From contig NC_064756.1 of NCBI RefSeq assembly GCF_011397635.1, positions 31,672,996 through 31,736,995 on the forward strand: a DNA stretch of 64,000 nucleotides, given 5' to 3'. The stretch comes from Epinephelus fuscoguttatus. Its lineage: Eukaryota; Chordata; Actinopteri; Perciformes; Serranidae. The translations under genes and the position numbers were made by a program. A model generated the notes under the pieces. The model saw nothing but the letters and a program-made list of their open reading frames with translations. It was not told the origin of the DNA and made no database searches. This document shows, one piece after another, positions 52,065-63,531 of the stretch. Within the stretch, counting starts at the first letter, position 1. Every line of letters begins with the position of its first letter.

Positions 52065-55000
52065 CTGCAGAAAATCACACAGTTAATGTTTTATGCAGCA
52101 GTGTCGTCTTATAGCTCAGCTAAGGAAAACATGCCAGCGCAAAGGCTTACCTGCATGGCCCGCTTAAACTTCTCAAAGAAGGAGTTGAAAATGGAGCAGC
52201 ACTCCTCCAGTTTGAACTTGTCTGGGTTTTCACAGAAGTACTCTGCCACAGAGTCACTCACTGACTGCAGTTCCTGAAGATCAGTTTCTATTTCTGCCAA
52301 GCAGGCATCAGCCTCCTAAATGGAGCCCAAATCAAAACATTAGAACATGTAACCCCCTCGAAATTCACACGAACTGAGCTGAATTCCTCAACAAAACACT
52401 TCCTCACCTTAAGAAAATCCTCCATCTGTGCCATTAGATCTTCCTCCTTCAAGATGTCTGCTTTGGCATCTTGAACTTTCTTTACCTGTTTTTGAAACTC
52501 TGCTTCAATTTCGCCTTTATTAATTCTGAGAATAAAAACAAGATCAATTGTGACTTGACAGTAAATAAAAAGAGGGTTAAAACATGCTGAGTGCCTGTAA
52601 ACAAGACTGTTTACCTTGCTGCAGCTTCAATGTGTTTGAGTTCATCTGTAAATTTAAGCAGTTCCACATCTACCTTCTGAGCTTGCTGTAGTGAATAGAA
52701 AAGTTTGTATATATATATATATATAAAAAAAACATTTCAGAAACATATCTTAGGATACAGAAAAACTGGCTCTACGTTGCAATCTGATCAAAGTAATAAA
52801 AGTTACTTACCATGACAACATAATGCATAAGATTCATTCCAGGTTTGTTTGCTTTGGTGTCTGCTAACTTCAACAGAGAAGCCATTCGAAAGCCAACTGC
52901 ACTACCCGCATAGCCACCCTGTAATCAAATAAGTAATGTGAGACTCAGAGATGCATAAACACAAAGGAACATAATACAAAACATCATTATCACGTATTAC
53001 ACACTCACTGCATTCATGTAATTCCCAGTCTTCAGTACCAGGCGAATGACAGAATGGAGATGATCCGACTCCAACAGCTCTAAAAGGAGACACACATGGT
53101 GAATTCTAAGTCTAAATGGGTTTGCAATTCTATTTTTGCTCAATATCGTTATGAGTCTCATTTATATAAAATCCAGGAAAACAAACAGTACCTTTTCCAG
53201 CTGCTGTCACAGTGGCAATAAATTCTTTCATTTCATCCATGAGGGGAAAAAATTCCTCTTTGAGCACCAAACTGCTGAGACGCTCCTCATAGCTGTCAGA
53301 CACAAGGTTTTCCATCATTAGTAAACTACCACTGACATTTAACACCTGCAATATATGAAATTACAGTCAGGTAGCTCACCTGGGAATCTTGACCAGCATT
53401 AGCATAAACAGATCTGCTTCTGGGAGAGTGGAGTGGTCACCCTTAAAATCGACCAGCTGCTTCTGCTGCATTCATTAAAAGAGCCCCCCCCAAAAAGTAA
53501 GGTCAAATTACAAATAACAAGTTTTGAAGATTTAAAGAACACATTTGACACATTACAAAAGTATGAGCAATTGACACAAGTACCTCCCATTCATCTGGCA
53601 GCAGCTTGCACAGCTCCCTCAGTTTTCCAGAAGAAAAACCGAGACTACTACCTGATTTAATTTCTTCAATTATTTCTTTTACAGGCCTGTGGAGTGAGAT
53701 GAAGACACAGATAGGGTTCAGATCTTTAGGCACCAATTACCTTGATGTTTTTGTTTAGGGTTGGGACTTCTCATGAGCAGTCTGTGTCTATGTTGATACC
53801 ACACTTTGGCATGTTTGGAAAAGCTGGGCTGCTGTCACCTACAAGCCTCTACCTGCTCAAATAACTTTGCGAAATAGCAGCACATCTGATGTCAATCCTC
53901 AAAAACACACATGCTGTACAGGACATTATAATGATGGAATACCCTTCAACAAGATACATATTTGAAAAAATAAAGAAACATGAACACGTTTAGAGGAAAA
54001 TACAGTAGACAGAAGCCCTGAGTAGTTAGATGAATATGTTGATACATATATTGTTTTACTGTCGCTGAAAATGTTGTCAGTTTGCAGGACATTGTTAACA
54101 GCAGTATGGTAATTTTTTCCATCCCTGTTGGATCTGTTGCACATGCCAAACAGCCGTGGGCAATACATTTACAATAATTCTCAACAATTGATCTGAGGGT
54201 TACCAGGGAGGTAACCTGTTGGAGCAGTAGAACAGCGTAGGTAAGACCTGCCAGGACATGTTGGCTTTTAAATGTTTGTGCGTATGATCCAGTCGTGTTG
54301 CAGACTAGTCTACCTAATCCTGTGCTGTTTTACAGGGAAGTATGACGAGATTATTGAGCAAAATCATTTACACCTTAGAAGTACTAACACTGACTCACCG
54401 CTTGAATTGCTTTAGGAAAATTCCAATGTTCATGCTCCTCTTGGAGTTGAGGATGGAAACCTGTGAATGGAAACAGACACAGACCTGGATATAATCAGCT
54501 TGTCAGTCGCTAAGATAATTTTACTACTGGCTTCAGCAATGTCTTTTGTATCACAGATACCTCAGCTTCTCAAACAGACAGTTGATTCCAAAGGTTAGGG
54601 GTTCTTTGAGATGATTGTATTGAACAATCAGGGCAAAGATACCATTGCATCATCGATGCATTTTCTTGGAAAATGGGACATAGGTCAAAATATGAGTTTG
54701 GTAACAGATTTTAACCCAGTTTTGTTGGGGAAACGTCAAATAAACAACAAAGGAGAAGGTCATGAATAGATGTGTTTTGGCTTAAGACTTTCAATTAATG
54801 GCATTAAATGTAGTTTATTAGACACAATAGCTGGAATACAGAGCATAAGTATGCTATTATACAGAATAGTGCTGTGAGAGGAGACAATTATACCTTCCTT
54901 TAGCAAACAGAGATGAAGAATAGTTAAACTCCACCCTTGTATTGAGTGATTCTAAATCAAAACACAGTGCTTCTTAGACAAACATTATATACGGTAATGC

Positions 55001-56710
55001 TTGTACAAATATACTGGTTATTTAGATTTTTAAAAAGTGATGTTTTCAAAATATCACTATAGTCCCATTCCCAAAAAGTCACATGTGATTTATGTCATAC
55101 GTGGAATGAGGTCAACATAGGATATCCACATTCAATAGAGTTTGCTGCAGACTGGTTTTAGGTTTTAGCAGAGGGAAAAAAAGTCAATCCAGGTCTGAAG
55201 AAGTTGTCTCCATATCTCAGCATTACACAAGAAAAATAGAAAACATTTCAATGTATTGCGACATACTCTTGGAGTTAAAGATTTACGGACTCAGCAAAGT
55301 TGGACACTTGTATCCTGTGGCTGGAAAACTCACCATCACCCCTCCTGAAGCAGTAGATGGCAGGCCCCTCAGACTCTGCCGATTCTGGGCCTTGAGTTGT
55401 TGCTGGTCCTGCTTGTGGCTGAACAGCTCCTCCATGTGATCAGTGTCCAGCTCATATTCCCCATCAGTCTTATCTGCTGTCCAGATGTTGTGCTTTCCTA
55501 CCACACTGTGTCTGGGAAGGGTTTCCCAGTTAAAATTGCGCATCCTGGAGCGCCGGTGCGCTCCCTTGGCAGAGAGGCCTGGGCCATGTAGGGATGGAGG
55601 GAGGCCTGGGACTGGAGGTGGAGGTGGAGGTGGTGGAGGCGGAGGCGGAGGAGGAGGTGGTGGTGGTGGTGGTGGAGCGGGTGGATCTCCCGGTTGCATC
55701 TTTGTCAAGCAGCTTTCAGCAGGTTTGGGGCACAGTCATGGTCTCAGTCACACATACAAGCAGGAGTAAAATCTATAATAAATTGGCAGCAAAATATAAA
55801 CTGTTCTGAATGTTTTATTGGATTTTGCTGCAGCTGTTGTGGTGAAGAGACTTGTCCAAAATGTTGTCAGTTAGGATGATGCATTCAGACTGAAAGAAAC
55901 AGAACAGGGTGGGGACAGATTTACAAAAAGTCTCATGTACACTACGACTGAAAGCATTTTTTAGCAATGGATAAAGCATTCACTTTCTCCACAGTAACTA
56001 AAATAAACGACTCTAGTGACTCAAAGGGTTCTCAAAACTTAAGAAAACCATTGTAATAATCTATGATACACATCACGCTGATCATGCAGAAGTAATTTCA
56101 AATCTACCAGAATTATTGTGGGATTATTATGGTTAGGGAGTAGGCTACTATGAAGACACAGATATTGAGGATGTTAAATGCAGTCAATCTAGATGCTTAT
56201 TAGGCAGAAACAAGTGAATAAAGATAGATATGAAGGCTAAATTGTAGCTTATAAAGGCCCCGGTGTTTTGATGAATCCAGCCAACTTTATCCAATTTCAC
56301 CTATACACTACTAAAATCACCATTTGTTACAATGTTTCGTAATATACTAACACTAGTATTACATAAGGATCGGGAAGTAGAGAGAAAACTCACCTTTGTT
56401 TTTTATTCAGCTGCTGCCGTATTATCCTTATTAGTTCCTCTTTTCCTGTCTTAGTCCTCCGCCGTCTTGTTGGAACTTCACCATCCAAGTGGAGACTGTC
56501 AATAACCCGGATAGCGCGAGAGGAGAGTGTCGAAACTACCTGCGTGTTAACGACACGCCCAGGTAACTTACAGCCCACACCTTCCGAACACGGGAAACTC
56601 TGGGAGTTGTGGCTTGTTGGCTGAGGTTTGGGGCTCTGCTGTGCTTTCTGTCGAGCTGTCATGAACCTACGAACGCAGTCCACCACATTTGTAGAGTCTT
56701 CCAGCGTCAT
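50778..56710 (-). CDS. FHDC1-family formin (FH2 domain-containing protein 1-like)
   Basis: Formin that nucleates or elongates actin through an FH1-FH2 pair. Human FHDC1 (INF1) also binds microtubules through its tail and affects Golgi and cilia. Exons in transcript order: 56710-56394, 55712-55334, 54460-54399, 53686-53584, 53465-53380, 53292-53192, 53079-53009, 52918-52811, 52685-52615, 52525-52408, 52315-52151, 52064-50778. Phases agree throughout; 955 residues. No GTPase-binding or DID domain is visible, as in FHDC1, so Rho-type autoinhibition is unlikely. It sits between trim3 and arfip2, the place FHDC1 holds between TRIM2 and ARFIP1 in human 4q31.3, so it is a paralogue and not FHDC1 itself. 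The exon 1-2 junction (acceptor after TGCTGAAAG) is the weakest because its pyrimidine tract is poor. Confidence 0.9.
52151..54460 (-). other. Formin FH2 domain exons
   Basis: Ten exons cover most of FH2 (residues about 233-527). Diagnostic motifs are the actin-binding Ile/Lys segment [51 protein letters not shown] (the FH2 GNxMN signature), [20 protein letters not shown] and LMHYVVMQAQ. The conserved Ile is present, so actin binding should be intact. Helical sequence after GNxMN corresponds to the coiled coil and post region. Confidence 0.93.
55334..55712 (-). other. Formin FH1 exon with 21-proline tract and start of FH2
   Basis: Residues 119-139 are 21 uninterrupted prolines (plus-strand 55613-55675), the FH1 profilin-binding segment. 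They are followed by [12 protein letters not shown] and then the start of FH2 with the conserved Trp motif [10 protein letters not shown] and the lasso-type sequence [10 protein letters not shown]. The exon ends in phase 0 just before [20 protein letters not shown]. Confidence 0.85.
55613..55675 (-). repeat. CCN repeat encoding 21 prolines (formin FH1)
   Basis: Twenty-one consecutive CCA/CCT/CCG codons, so likely to vary in length. The mixed third bases show selection for the peptide and not simple slippage of one codon. Confidence 0.95.
56394..56710 (-). other. Formin N-terminal exon
   Basis: Begins with ATG at 56710 ([20 protein letters not shown]) and encodes 105 residues before a phase-2 donor (AAAG/GTGAGT). 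It includes a basic patch ([13 protein letters not shown]) and a short amphipathic stretch ([14 protein letters not shown]). I recognise no domain, and it does not resemble the human FHDC1 N-terminus that I recall. A start further upstream cannot be excluded. Confidence 0.7.
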
Positions 56711-58719
56711 TAACGTCCAGACTGATGGGGAAAGATAATTGATTTCTTGAAGGTGTTTAAGAAAATTACTGTTAAGAATACACTGTTAATCAGTTGTAGA
56801 GCTGGTGAGCTGGATTGCCTTTTTATTTAATTTAATTTTGTTAACACAATAGCAAGTGAATAAAGGAGTAAAAAGGTAAACAACATACTCTGGTTAAACA
56901 TTAAGCCATTTGACCAGCTCACACAATGTCATTTGTTGAAATGTGGCCTGGTGGCAGACTGGCCTTCAACTGTTTGCAGTGTAGTCAATTAGAGGCAAGC
57001 ACTTCAACTCTGTTCCACAAATGATAAGCCGAATGATATCTGCACTACCCTAAGCACATTTGTATGCAAACTATGTGGTTCTTTACAATCAAATACTGAA
57101 ACTCAATGAAGTGCTTTGACTAGACTCCTCATCTGCAGTATACCACATTATGGCTACAAATTGAAACAATTTTTCATTCTTCATCCTATTTTTCTGTAAA
57201 AAAAAAAAATGTCTGGAAGAAATGTGTTTCTTATTTTTGAGTCAGATATTTTGTAAAATCAGCAGTACCAAGTAGCGCAAGGACAGGCAATTTTGAACTT
57301 TACTTTTGTTATCATTCCTTGCCTTTGAGAGTAATGCATTTCAAAGAAGAACTCGCTGTTGTTCATTCCTTTTTAAAAAAAAAAAAAAAAAAGCATTGAC
57401 AGAATTTATACACTCAAACATTCCACATAAACAACACTGTTAATATAATTAAGGCCACTGCCACATTTTGTTCACCAGGAATGTATTTTTTTTTACTGCA
57501 AAAAGAGTAATGAAAGTACACTGAATTTTAACAGGGGAGTCTCCAGAAATATTAATATTCTTTGCTGCATACTTTTCATTCAGAGAAGACTGACGGGAGT
57601 GCAAAGAAGGGATAAATTCTTCACTTAACATCATCAGACCAAGCATGTGATCACTCTGAGCTCTGTGGCATTTAAAGATAAGCTTAAAACCAAGACACCT
57701 GTACCAAGATACAGGGATTAGGGGTATGCATGGAGGCTCAATTCTGTGTTTGAGATGGAATCAGATTTATTGGGAGGGGAGCTGGAAAAGGGGATCATCA
57801 CAAGAACATGTTTGTGATTTTAATGTTACTGTTTTGCCATGTTGGTAGGGTTAATGTGCTGCACACACCTACTGTACACAAAGAAGGCATCCGGCTTGTT
57901 TAAGCTACTGTTGTTGAAATGACATCAGGTAAAACTAGTCTAGCAATATTGAATATGAAGGTTACATCAGTAGACCTACAGTCTATTACAAAATAAGAAC
58001 TAACTCTAACATTCAGCCCTTAAGGGGAGATGCTGAAACTTGTGTTATACCTCGAAACTCTGTAGTTTCGTATGTATCCAGCGGCCCCATTCTCTGTATT
58101 GTTATGTACATAATCAAAGGCACCACAAAATAATGTATATAGTAAGCCACAGGATATCATGGGTATTTATCATCACGTCTACAGTTGAGGTTTCTTTTTA
58201 AGGCTCTCACTACATCTATGTGGGCAACAGCTAAAACTAAGTTTGTAATGTTTCCTGATACTGTTAGGCGTAGTTAACAAATTAGTTGTGTGAACAGAGC
58301 TGTAATCTCCATGGTCTCCAGACTGCATTTCTAACTTCCTTTCACTGAGTACTTTTAGTGTGTGAAGTTTGCTGAACTTAAAAAGGAAATTTTATATAAA
58401 TAAACAAGAAACTGCTGCCAAGATCGCAAACACTGTTTAGTGAACGTTTCATGTGCCTTTCTAAAGTAGACTCACTGAACGGCACTTTCAAAAAACTAAA
58501 GTATAATTTGATGATTATGAAACAAAATAATAAATCTTGTAATAAGTCATAGAAAGCATGTTAGAGATATATCAGTTTGTATTATCATGTAAATAATTGA
58601 TGGTGCCATACAAATAACATATACTGTGAGTTTTCTGTACATAATCTGAGAGCTTCTCATCTGAAACAGAGATCTGTTCAACGCACGGCATAATTAAGTG
58701 AAACAAAACATCCAGCAGA
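56711..58719. other. Intergenic region between the formin start and the arfip2 3' end
   Basis: AT-rich, with A/T homopolymers near 57.20 and 57.37 kb. It should contain the formin promoter; no TATA box or CpG cluster stands out. Confidence 0.55.
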
Positions 58720-59935
58720 TTTATTGGAAATGCAGAACAAGACAAAGACAATCAGCAGACTAGTTTTTAAAAGAAATATACATAACATACAATGTTGTGT
58801 CACAAAGTGATTGGTAAATAAATAACACAGAGTAAGAAAAAATGTACTCATACATTCTGTCCTTGAAGAGACACTGAAAGTTGTTCTGTAACCTAGAGTG
58901 CATGTTGTATCACACGTATCCAGTATTTCCACTGTTTGATTTTGAGACTTCAAGAGTGAGTCTCAAAGGCTGTCTTTAGTTGCACACTCACGCCTCCTAT
59001 TAAAACATAGTCAATCAAACACCGGCTATGTGTTGCATTTTGATTTCTTTATGATTGTTCAGATGTTTGTATTCATCATCTGATATATGAATTGATTCTA
59101 TGTTACTGAGTGTAACATCTGTTTTTGAGGCTTGTTTCCATGTGTAAACAAGAGAGACACTTGTAACTGTGCTGCAGGAGGACATATCTGTAGCTACCCA
59201 AATTTCAGGAGATTCAAACTAATTATGGGTTGGATATTTGGTTAGAGAAAATCTCAATATTCAAAATATAGTATTATCCCTTTTATGCATGTAAAGTGTA
59301 AACCGACTGTTCAGGCAGGTATACCACAAGGCGGTATTAGAAGCAAAGTGGGATAACTTTAAGAACTTATGCTGTATCCTGATGTCTCTGATTTAAATCT
59401 CTTAAACTAAATTCAAAGAATATGGTTCAGTCATGCATACTCAAGAAACATAAGTACGATTTCAGAGGACATTCCAGAACATTTTTGACATTATCCCACT
59501 GACTTGCTAATCTCATTTGCGAATTCCTTCAATGTAATATACTCTGAAATATAAGATAACGCTTTAGACAACATTGAAAAACAACAAAATAATGCATGTG
59601 CAAAACTGCCAAGGGGTATTTCCACAACAGTAGACTATACTGTACATAAATAAGAAGTGATATTCATGTAAATGATTGTGCTACCTAAAGAATAAGAAAG
59701 TAACAAAAGGTAATTTTGTGACTTAACAAAAAGATTCTAAATACAACTGAAATTGTTGTACCATCTATGTAATAAGTGATACTGAAAAACATTACAAAAG
59801 AGATATCTCATGTTTTTCTTTATCACTGGCCCAATCAGTCCTATAATTTATGCGCTGCAATCTTGTCCATCTAACCATAATACCAAGTTCTTCTCTGACT
59901 GGTTCGTCACTATACAGCTGAACCCTGAGCGCTCT
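58720..59935 (-). other. arfip2: arfip2 3'UTR (inferred extent)
   Basis: Non-coding. A minus-strand AATAAA (TTTATT at 58720-58725) lies about 1.2 kb past the stop. Another hexamer near 57767 could extend it. Confidence 0.4.
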
Positions 59936-61769
59936 TTACTGCTCCTCCAGCCAGGATGGCTTGTCTGATCCTGGGGGCTTTAACTTTACATTGAACTGTA
60001 TCAAAGTTTGTTCCAACTGCTCCTGGTTGCCAGCAAAGTAAGCTGAGATAGCATTGTGGAAGAGAAGCAGCTGTTTGTGCATAACCTTCACCTAAAAGAA
60101 GAAAAAACAGAAGAGGGGAATTCTGCCATTACAAAAACAGTTTCAAGTGTTTACAGGAAAGTACAGCCCCATGGACATCTATTAGGATGACATGCAGTAG
60201 CTGCTCAGATTAGTTTCTGAGAAATCAACCTAATAGCAACTTGCATGTTACATTCCTCCATGATGTATTCTCAAGTGTCCAGCAGGCTAAATTTAGATAT
60301 TTAAGACATGAAAAGTCTTACACACAGTGAGTAATGTTGATTTTTATCTGTCTTATTTTTCATTAACTTGGCACAAAAACCAAAAATAAGACAGAATTAT
60401 GTTTTGTTCTTAAACAGTGTAGCTCACAGGTGTTTAATTTCACACATCTCGGGCATTCTCTCTCTTTACTGTAATTATTTACAGAATAATAGGCTTGTGT
60501 GCAAAAGAAGCCTGTCTGTCTCTTTTAGTTTGACCTGGACTGCCTCAATAGATGCGAACCAGCAAAGGAGAAGATGCATTGTAAACTAGACATTATTTCA
60601 CAAATCAATGATGTGACAAAGCAATGACAGATTGGAATGCATCACAGTATGCTCCATCTCTTCTTAATATAAATTACCAGCTTGCTGATTTTTTTCCACA
60701 TTTAAAAATGTGTCCAAAAGCAATTCTGAGCTGGTGTTTTTTTAAGGAGTAACTTGGCTGAAGAGCAGTGTTCACTGGTTGACAGATTCAAGCCTGTTTG
60801 ACTTCTGACCACACCCAGCATCCAACCCAACTGATGCCTGTTGGGTGTGTTTAAAGGTGTGCACTGTTGCATGTGTAACCACTCCAAACAATGATGTCAG
60901 GCGAACCTTTAATACACCTACATCACTGTTAAACCAGTGGAGATCAGCAAAAAGCAAGATTTCAAGAGACATGGAGTTACTTTTTTAAATGTGCAGATAT
61001 AGGAAATAAAACAATTGTAAACCACAAACCTTGTTTTCCTCCAGGAATTTAAGCTTGATGGTGACATCACTACGCAGCCTTTCATATTTGTCTCTGTGGA
61101 TCTGATAGTCATGCTGAGCCATCTCAATGCGGACCATGGCAGCTGCATCCCTAGGGCCCAAACTCAGCTCCTCCAGATCAGATCGATAGGCATCAAACTC
61201 AAGTCTGCAAGCAAAAAAAGTTCAGGCTGTCACAGACAGGTGTTCACCACACAGGAATTCAGATCATATTCCTCAACTCCTTAGCTGGATATCAGGGTTT
61301 GTTACCTTGCATTTTCATACTGTTTAATGGTCAACAGAGTATCCTCCATTGTTTTGTTTACCAGGGTGTTGACACTGGACACAAAGAAGTTAATGGCACC
61401 GAGCAGGGCCTCGCCATTCCTACACAACAGCTTTTGTGTCTCTGCATTATACCCAAACTCGTCCTGAAAAGGAACACATAACTTTTACCTGCTAGCTTCA
61501 ATTGCACGTCACATCACATGGAAAGCTTTAACAATTCTGTACACTACCTGCAACTCTGGGGACTTCTGGCTGAGGTCGGTGAATGTGTCTCCTAAAGCCT
61601 GTTGTGTCTGCACCATGCTTTGAAAATGAGTAGTGAGTGCAGTGGCCAATCTTAGGATGTTTTCATACTTGCTCTTGGTCTCTCTTAACACGTCAATCTG
61701 AGCTTCCAGTTCCAGGTCTACTGTTCTTGAACCTCTGCCAAACCTCTCTGAGAACATCTGCTTTGTACA
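59936..61769 (-). other. arfip2: arfip2 BAR (AH) domain exons
   Basis: Four exons encode the three-helix BAR domain from [20 protein letters not shown] to the C-terminal [13 protein letters not shown]. Basic and hydrophobic faces typical of the family are present ([55 protein letters not shown]). There are no frame disruptions. The stop is TAA at 59936-59938. Confidence 0.95.
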
Positions 61770-63531
61770 CTGCATAGTGGACATGGACAGAGATTAGATT
61801 AAACCAAGCATAAGGAAAATTAAATGAGGTTAAGGTGGTACAAAAACATGGAGTCACTTTAACTGAGGTATAAATTGCTAAAAAAAAACTGCTGAAGATC
61901 ACATTTCAGTGAAGCAAATACACATGTAGCAGTAATAATATAGGGTAATACAGTGAATATTCTTAGTAAACCGGATACAGAAGCAATATGGATAAGCCTG
62001 GTACCAAACAATACCACAAAATTGCTTATATGTATTTTAAATGTCTCTTAAATGTTATGTTCAATACATGCAGTTGTAAGAGGGATTAATAGAATCAACA
62101 TATCATTTTATCAGCTTATGGAAATCTTGGAAACAAAGTACATACACACAATGCATGATACCTTGTATGTGTTTATGCCCCATTTCTTTACACTGTCCAA
62201 TTTCTCCACTGCCACACCTCGAGAAACTTCTTCAGTTGAACTGCCAGTGTTATTGTTTGATGACCCTAACAGAGAAAACAACAAGAACAATGTACATGCT
62301 GTGGCATGTTATTCTATCAAAGTTTACAAAGCAGAGGTTTGCAGAAATTGCATGGGTCAGGGAATGAGTGAGGATGGCGTGGACATGGTGATGAGCCTGG
62401 TGATACCTGGATGCAGGTCTGTGTGTTGGGCAAGTCGACTGGCTGCAGATTGACTTTTAGGCAAGCCGACACCTCTGGATTTCATGCGAATGTCTGAAAT
62501 GAGCATGGTGATGATAAAGAGTGAAGATGAGACAAAAGCATGGAGTGAAATATGTGTCGAAAAAGTCTGGCAGTGAGATATGTAGCTGAACAGCAGAGTA
62601 TGTAGACTGAAAGAAAAATGTTAGGCTCTGTGGTGCAGGAAATATAATAAAACTGGAGTTAAAGAGGTTCTAAAATAATCTGCCATGCAGGTTTTGTCAT
62701 GCAGAAGGAAAGGATTTATAAAAAGATGCAAATGGACTTAAAGGGATGAGAGGTAACTACCAAGCAATGACAAAACAGTCATCCAAAGTACATTTTACAG
62801 TACAAAAGAGGACATTCTTATTAGACAGCAATACAACATTTAAAGTGACAGCCCTGTAATATCAGGTTAGTGCACCCCTAATTTTGAAAGCTGCCAAAAC
62901 ATTTCTTGTTGCTTAAGCTGTGAGTTGAAGAGGTACGGGCAAGGTTGCATACATCCATCGGTCAGGCAATATCAAAACCTCTTACACGGGGCCAAACAGA
63001 CCAACATATAAAGGTTAACTTAGAAAACAGAAAGGACCGTCAGAATACACAGCCACCTGGTCCTGGTGCAGGGGCTCGTCTTCTGTCCAGATACTCAGGG
63101 TTGAAGCGAACTGCAGGCCCTATGGGATACGGACGTTTGTAACGTGAACCAGGAACCTAGAGGTCAGCAAACTCTCTAGTGACACATCAAATTACAAGGA
63201 GGAAAAGCTCTCAGTATGGTTTCTTAAAGAGGCATTACGTATCGACCTCTTTGGTGACTTAAAGATTGCAACAACATTGACAGGTCTCTGGCACAGTACA
63301 TGGCAGCCTGCGCAGCCTGTTGGGAGGGGATATAGATTCATGATGTCTTTGCAGCATGAACAACAAGAATAAACAACAAAGCAAAACCTGTGAGGGATGG
63401 CAGTCAGGTTTTCTCGCAGTACCTTTGATGGTGCTGGTAGGAATGATGCCCCCTGCAGGTCCTCCATAACCGCCTGAGACAATGCTGGTTTCATTCAGGT
63501 TGGGTCCAGACACCATCACCTGCTGCAAATC
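59936..63531 (-). CDS. arfip2: Arfaptin-2 (BAR-domain effector of Arl1/Arf1/Rac1), 5' end missing
   Basis: Crescent-shaped BAR dimer that binds Arl1, Arf1 and Rac1 and senses or creates curvature on trans-Golgi membranes. Exons in transcript order: 63531-63423, 62493-62407, 62265-62162, 61769-61548, 61463-61306, 61204-61030, 60091-59936. Phases agree and give 336 residues plus stop. ARFIP2, not ARFIP1, is shown by [20 protein letters not shown] near the N-terminus, [38 protein letters not shown] and the end KPSWLEEQ. Human ARFIP2 has 341 residues, about 33 of them before the first exon seen here; those first exon(s) must lie beyond 63532 and probably outside the window. Confidence 0.95.
62162..62265 (-). 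other. arfip2: arfip2 exon with PI4P-type amphipathic helix
   Basis: Encodes [20 protein letters not shown] and then NTYK. In arfaptins the helix just before the BAR domain inserts into PI4P membranes and targets the protein to the trans-Golgi. The Trp and the Lys pair are conserved here. The Ser in LDSVKKW lies in the helix; a protein kinase D site has been described nearby in arfaptin-1. Confidence 0.85.
62407..62493 (-). other. arfip2: arfip2 87-base symmetric exon
   Basis: Encodes 28 residues plus split codons ([20 protein letters not shown], then LAQHTDLHP), flanked by phase-1 introns on both sides. Skipping keeps the frame (IKG/SSNNN). It is basic and Ser-rich. The canonical human ARFIP2 as I recall it has no clear equivalent, so this is a likely cassette exon. 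Confidence 0.75.

Noticed and set aside
50794..52086. Plus-strand frames opposite the formin last exon
   Set aside because: Antisense shadows of a long coding exon; no recognisable protein.
53192..53345. Longer version of the formin exon reaching an acceptor at 53346
   Set aside because: The phase would not match the preceding exon (IP-AG/). The acceptor at 53293 restores the FH2 sequence KIPSYEERL and the correct phase.
55443..55809. Glycine- and glutamate-rich plus-strand frames
   Set aside because: They are the antisense of the formin proline tract.
59936..63531. Assignment of the arfaptin gene to arfip1
   Set aside because: The N-terminal [16 protein letters not shown] and [13 protein letters not shown] are ARFIP2 sequences; ARFIP1 has RKWSLNTYKCTRQ at the second site.
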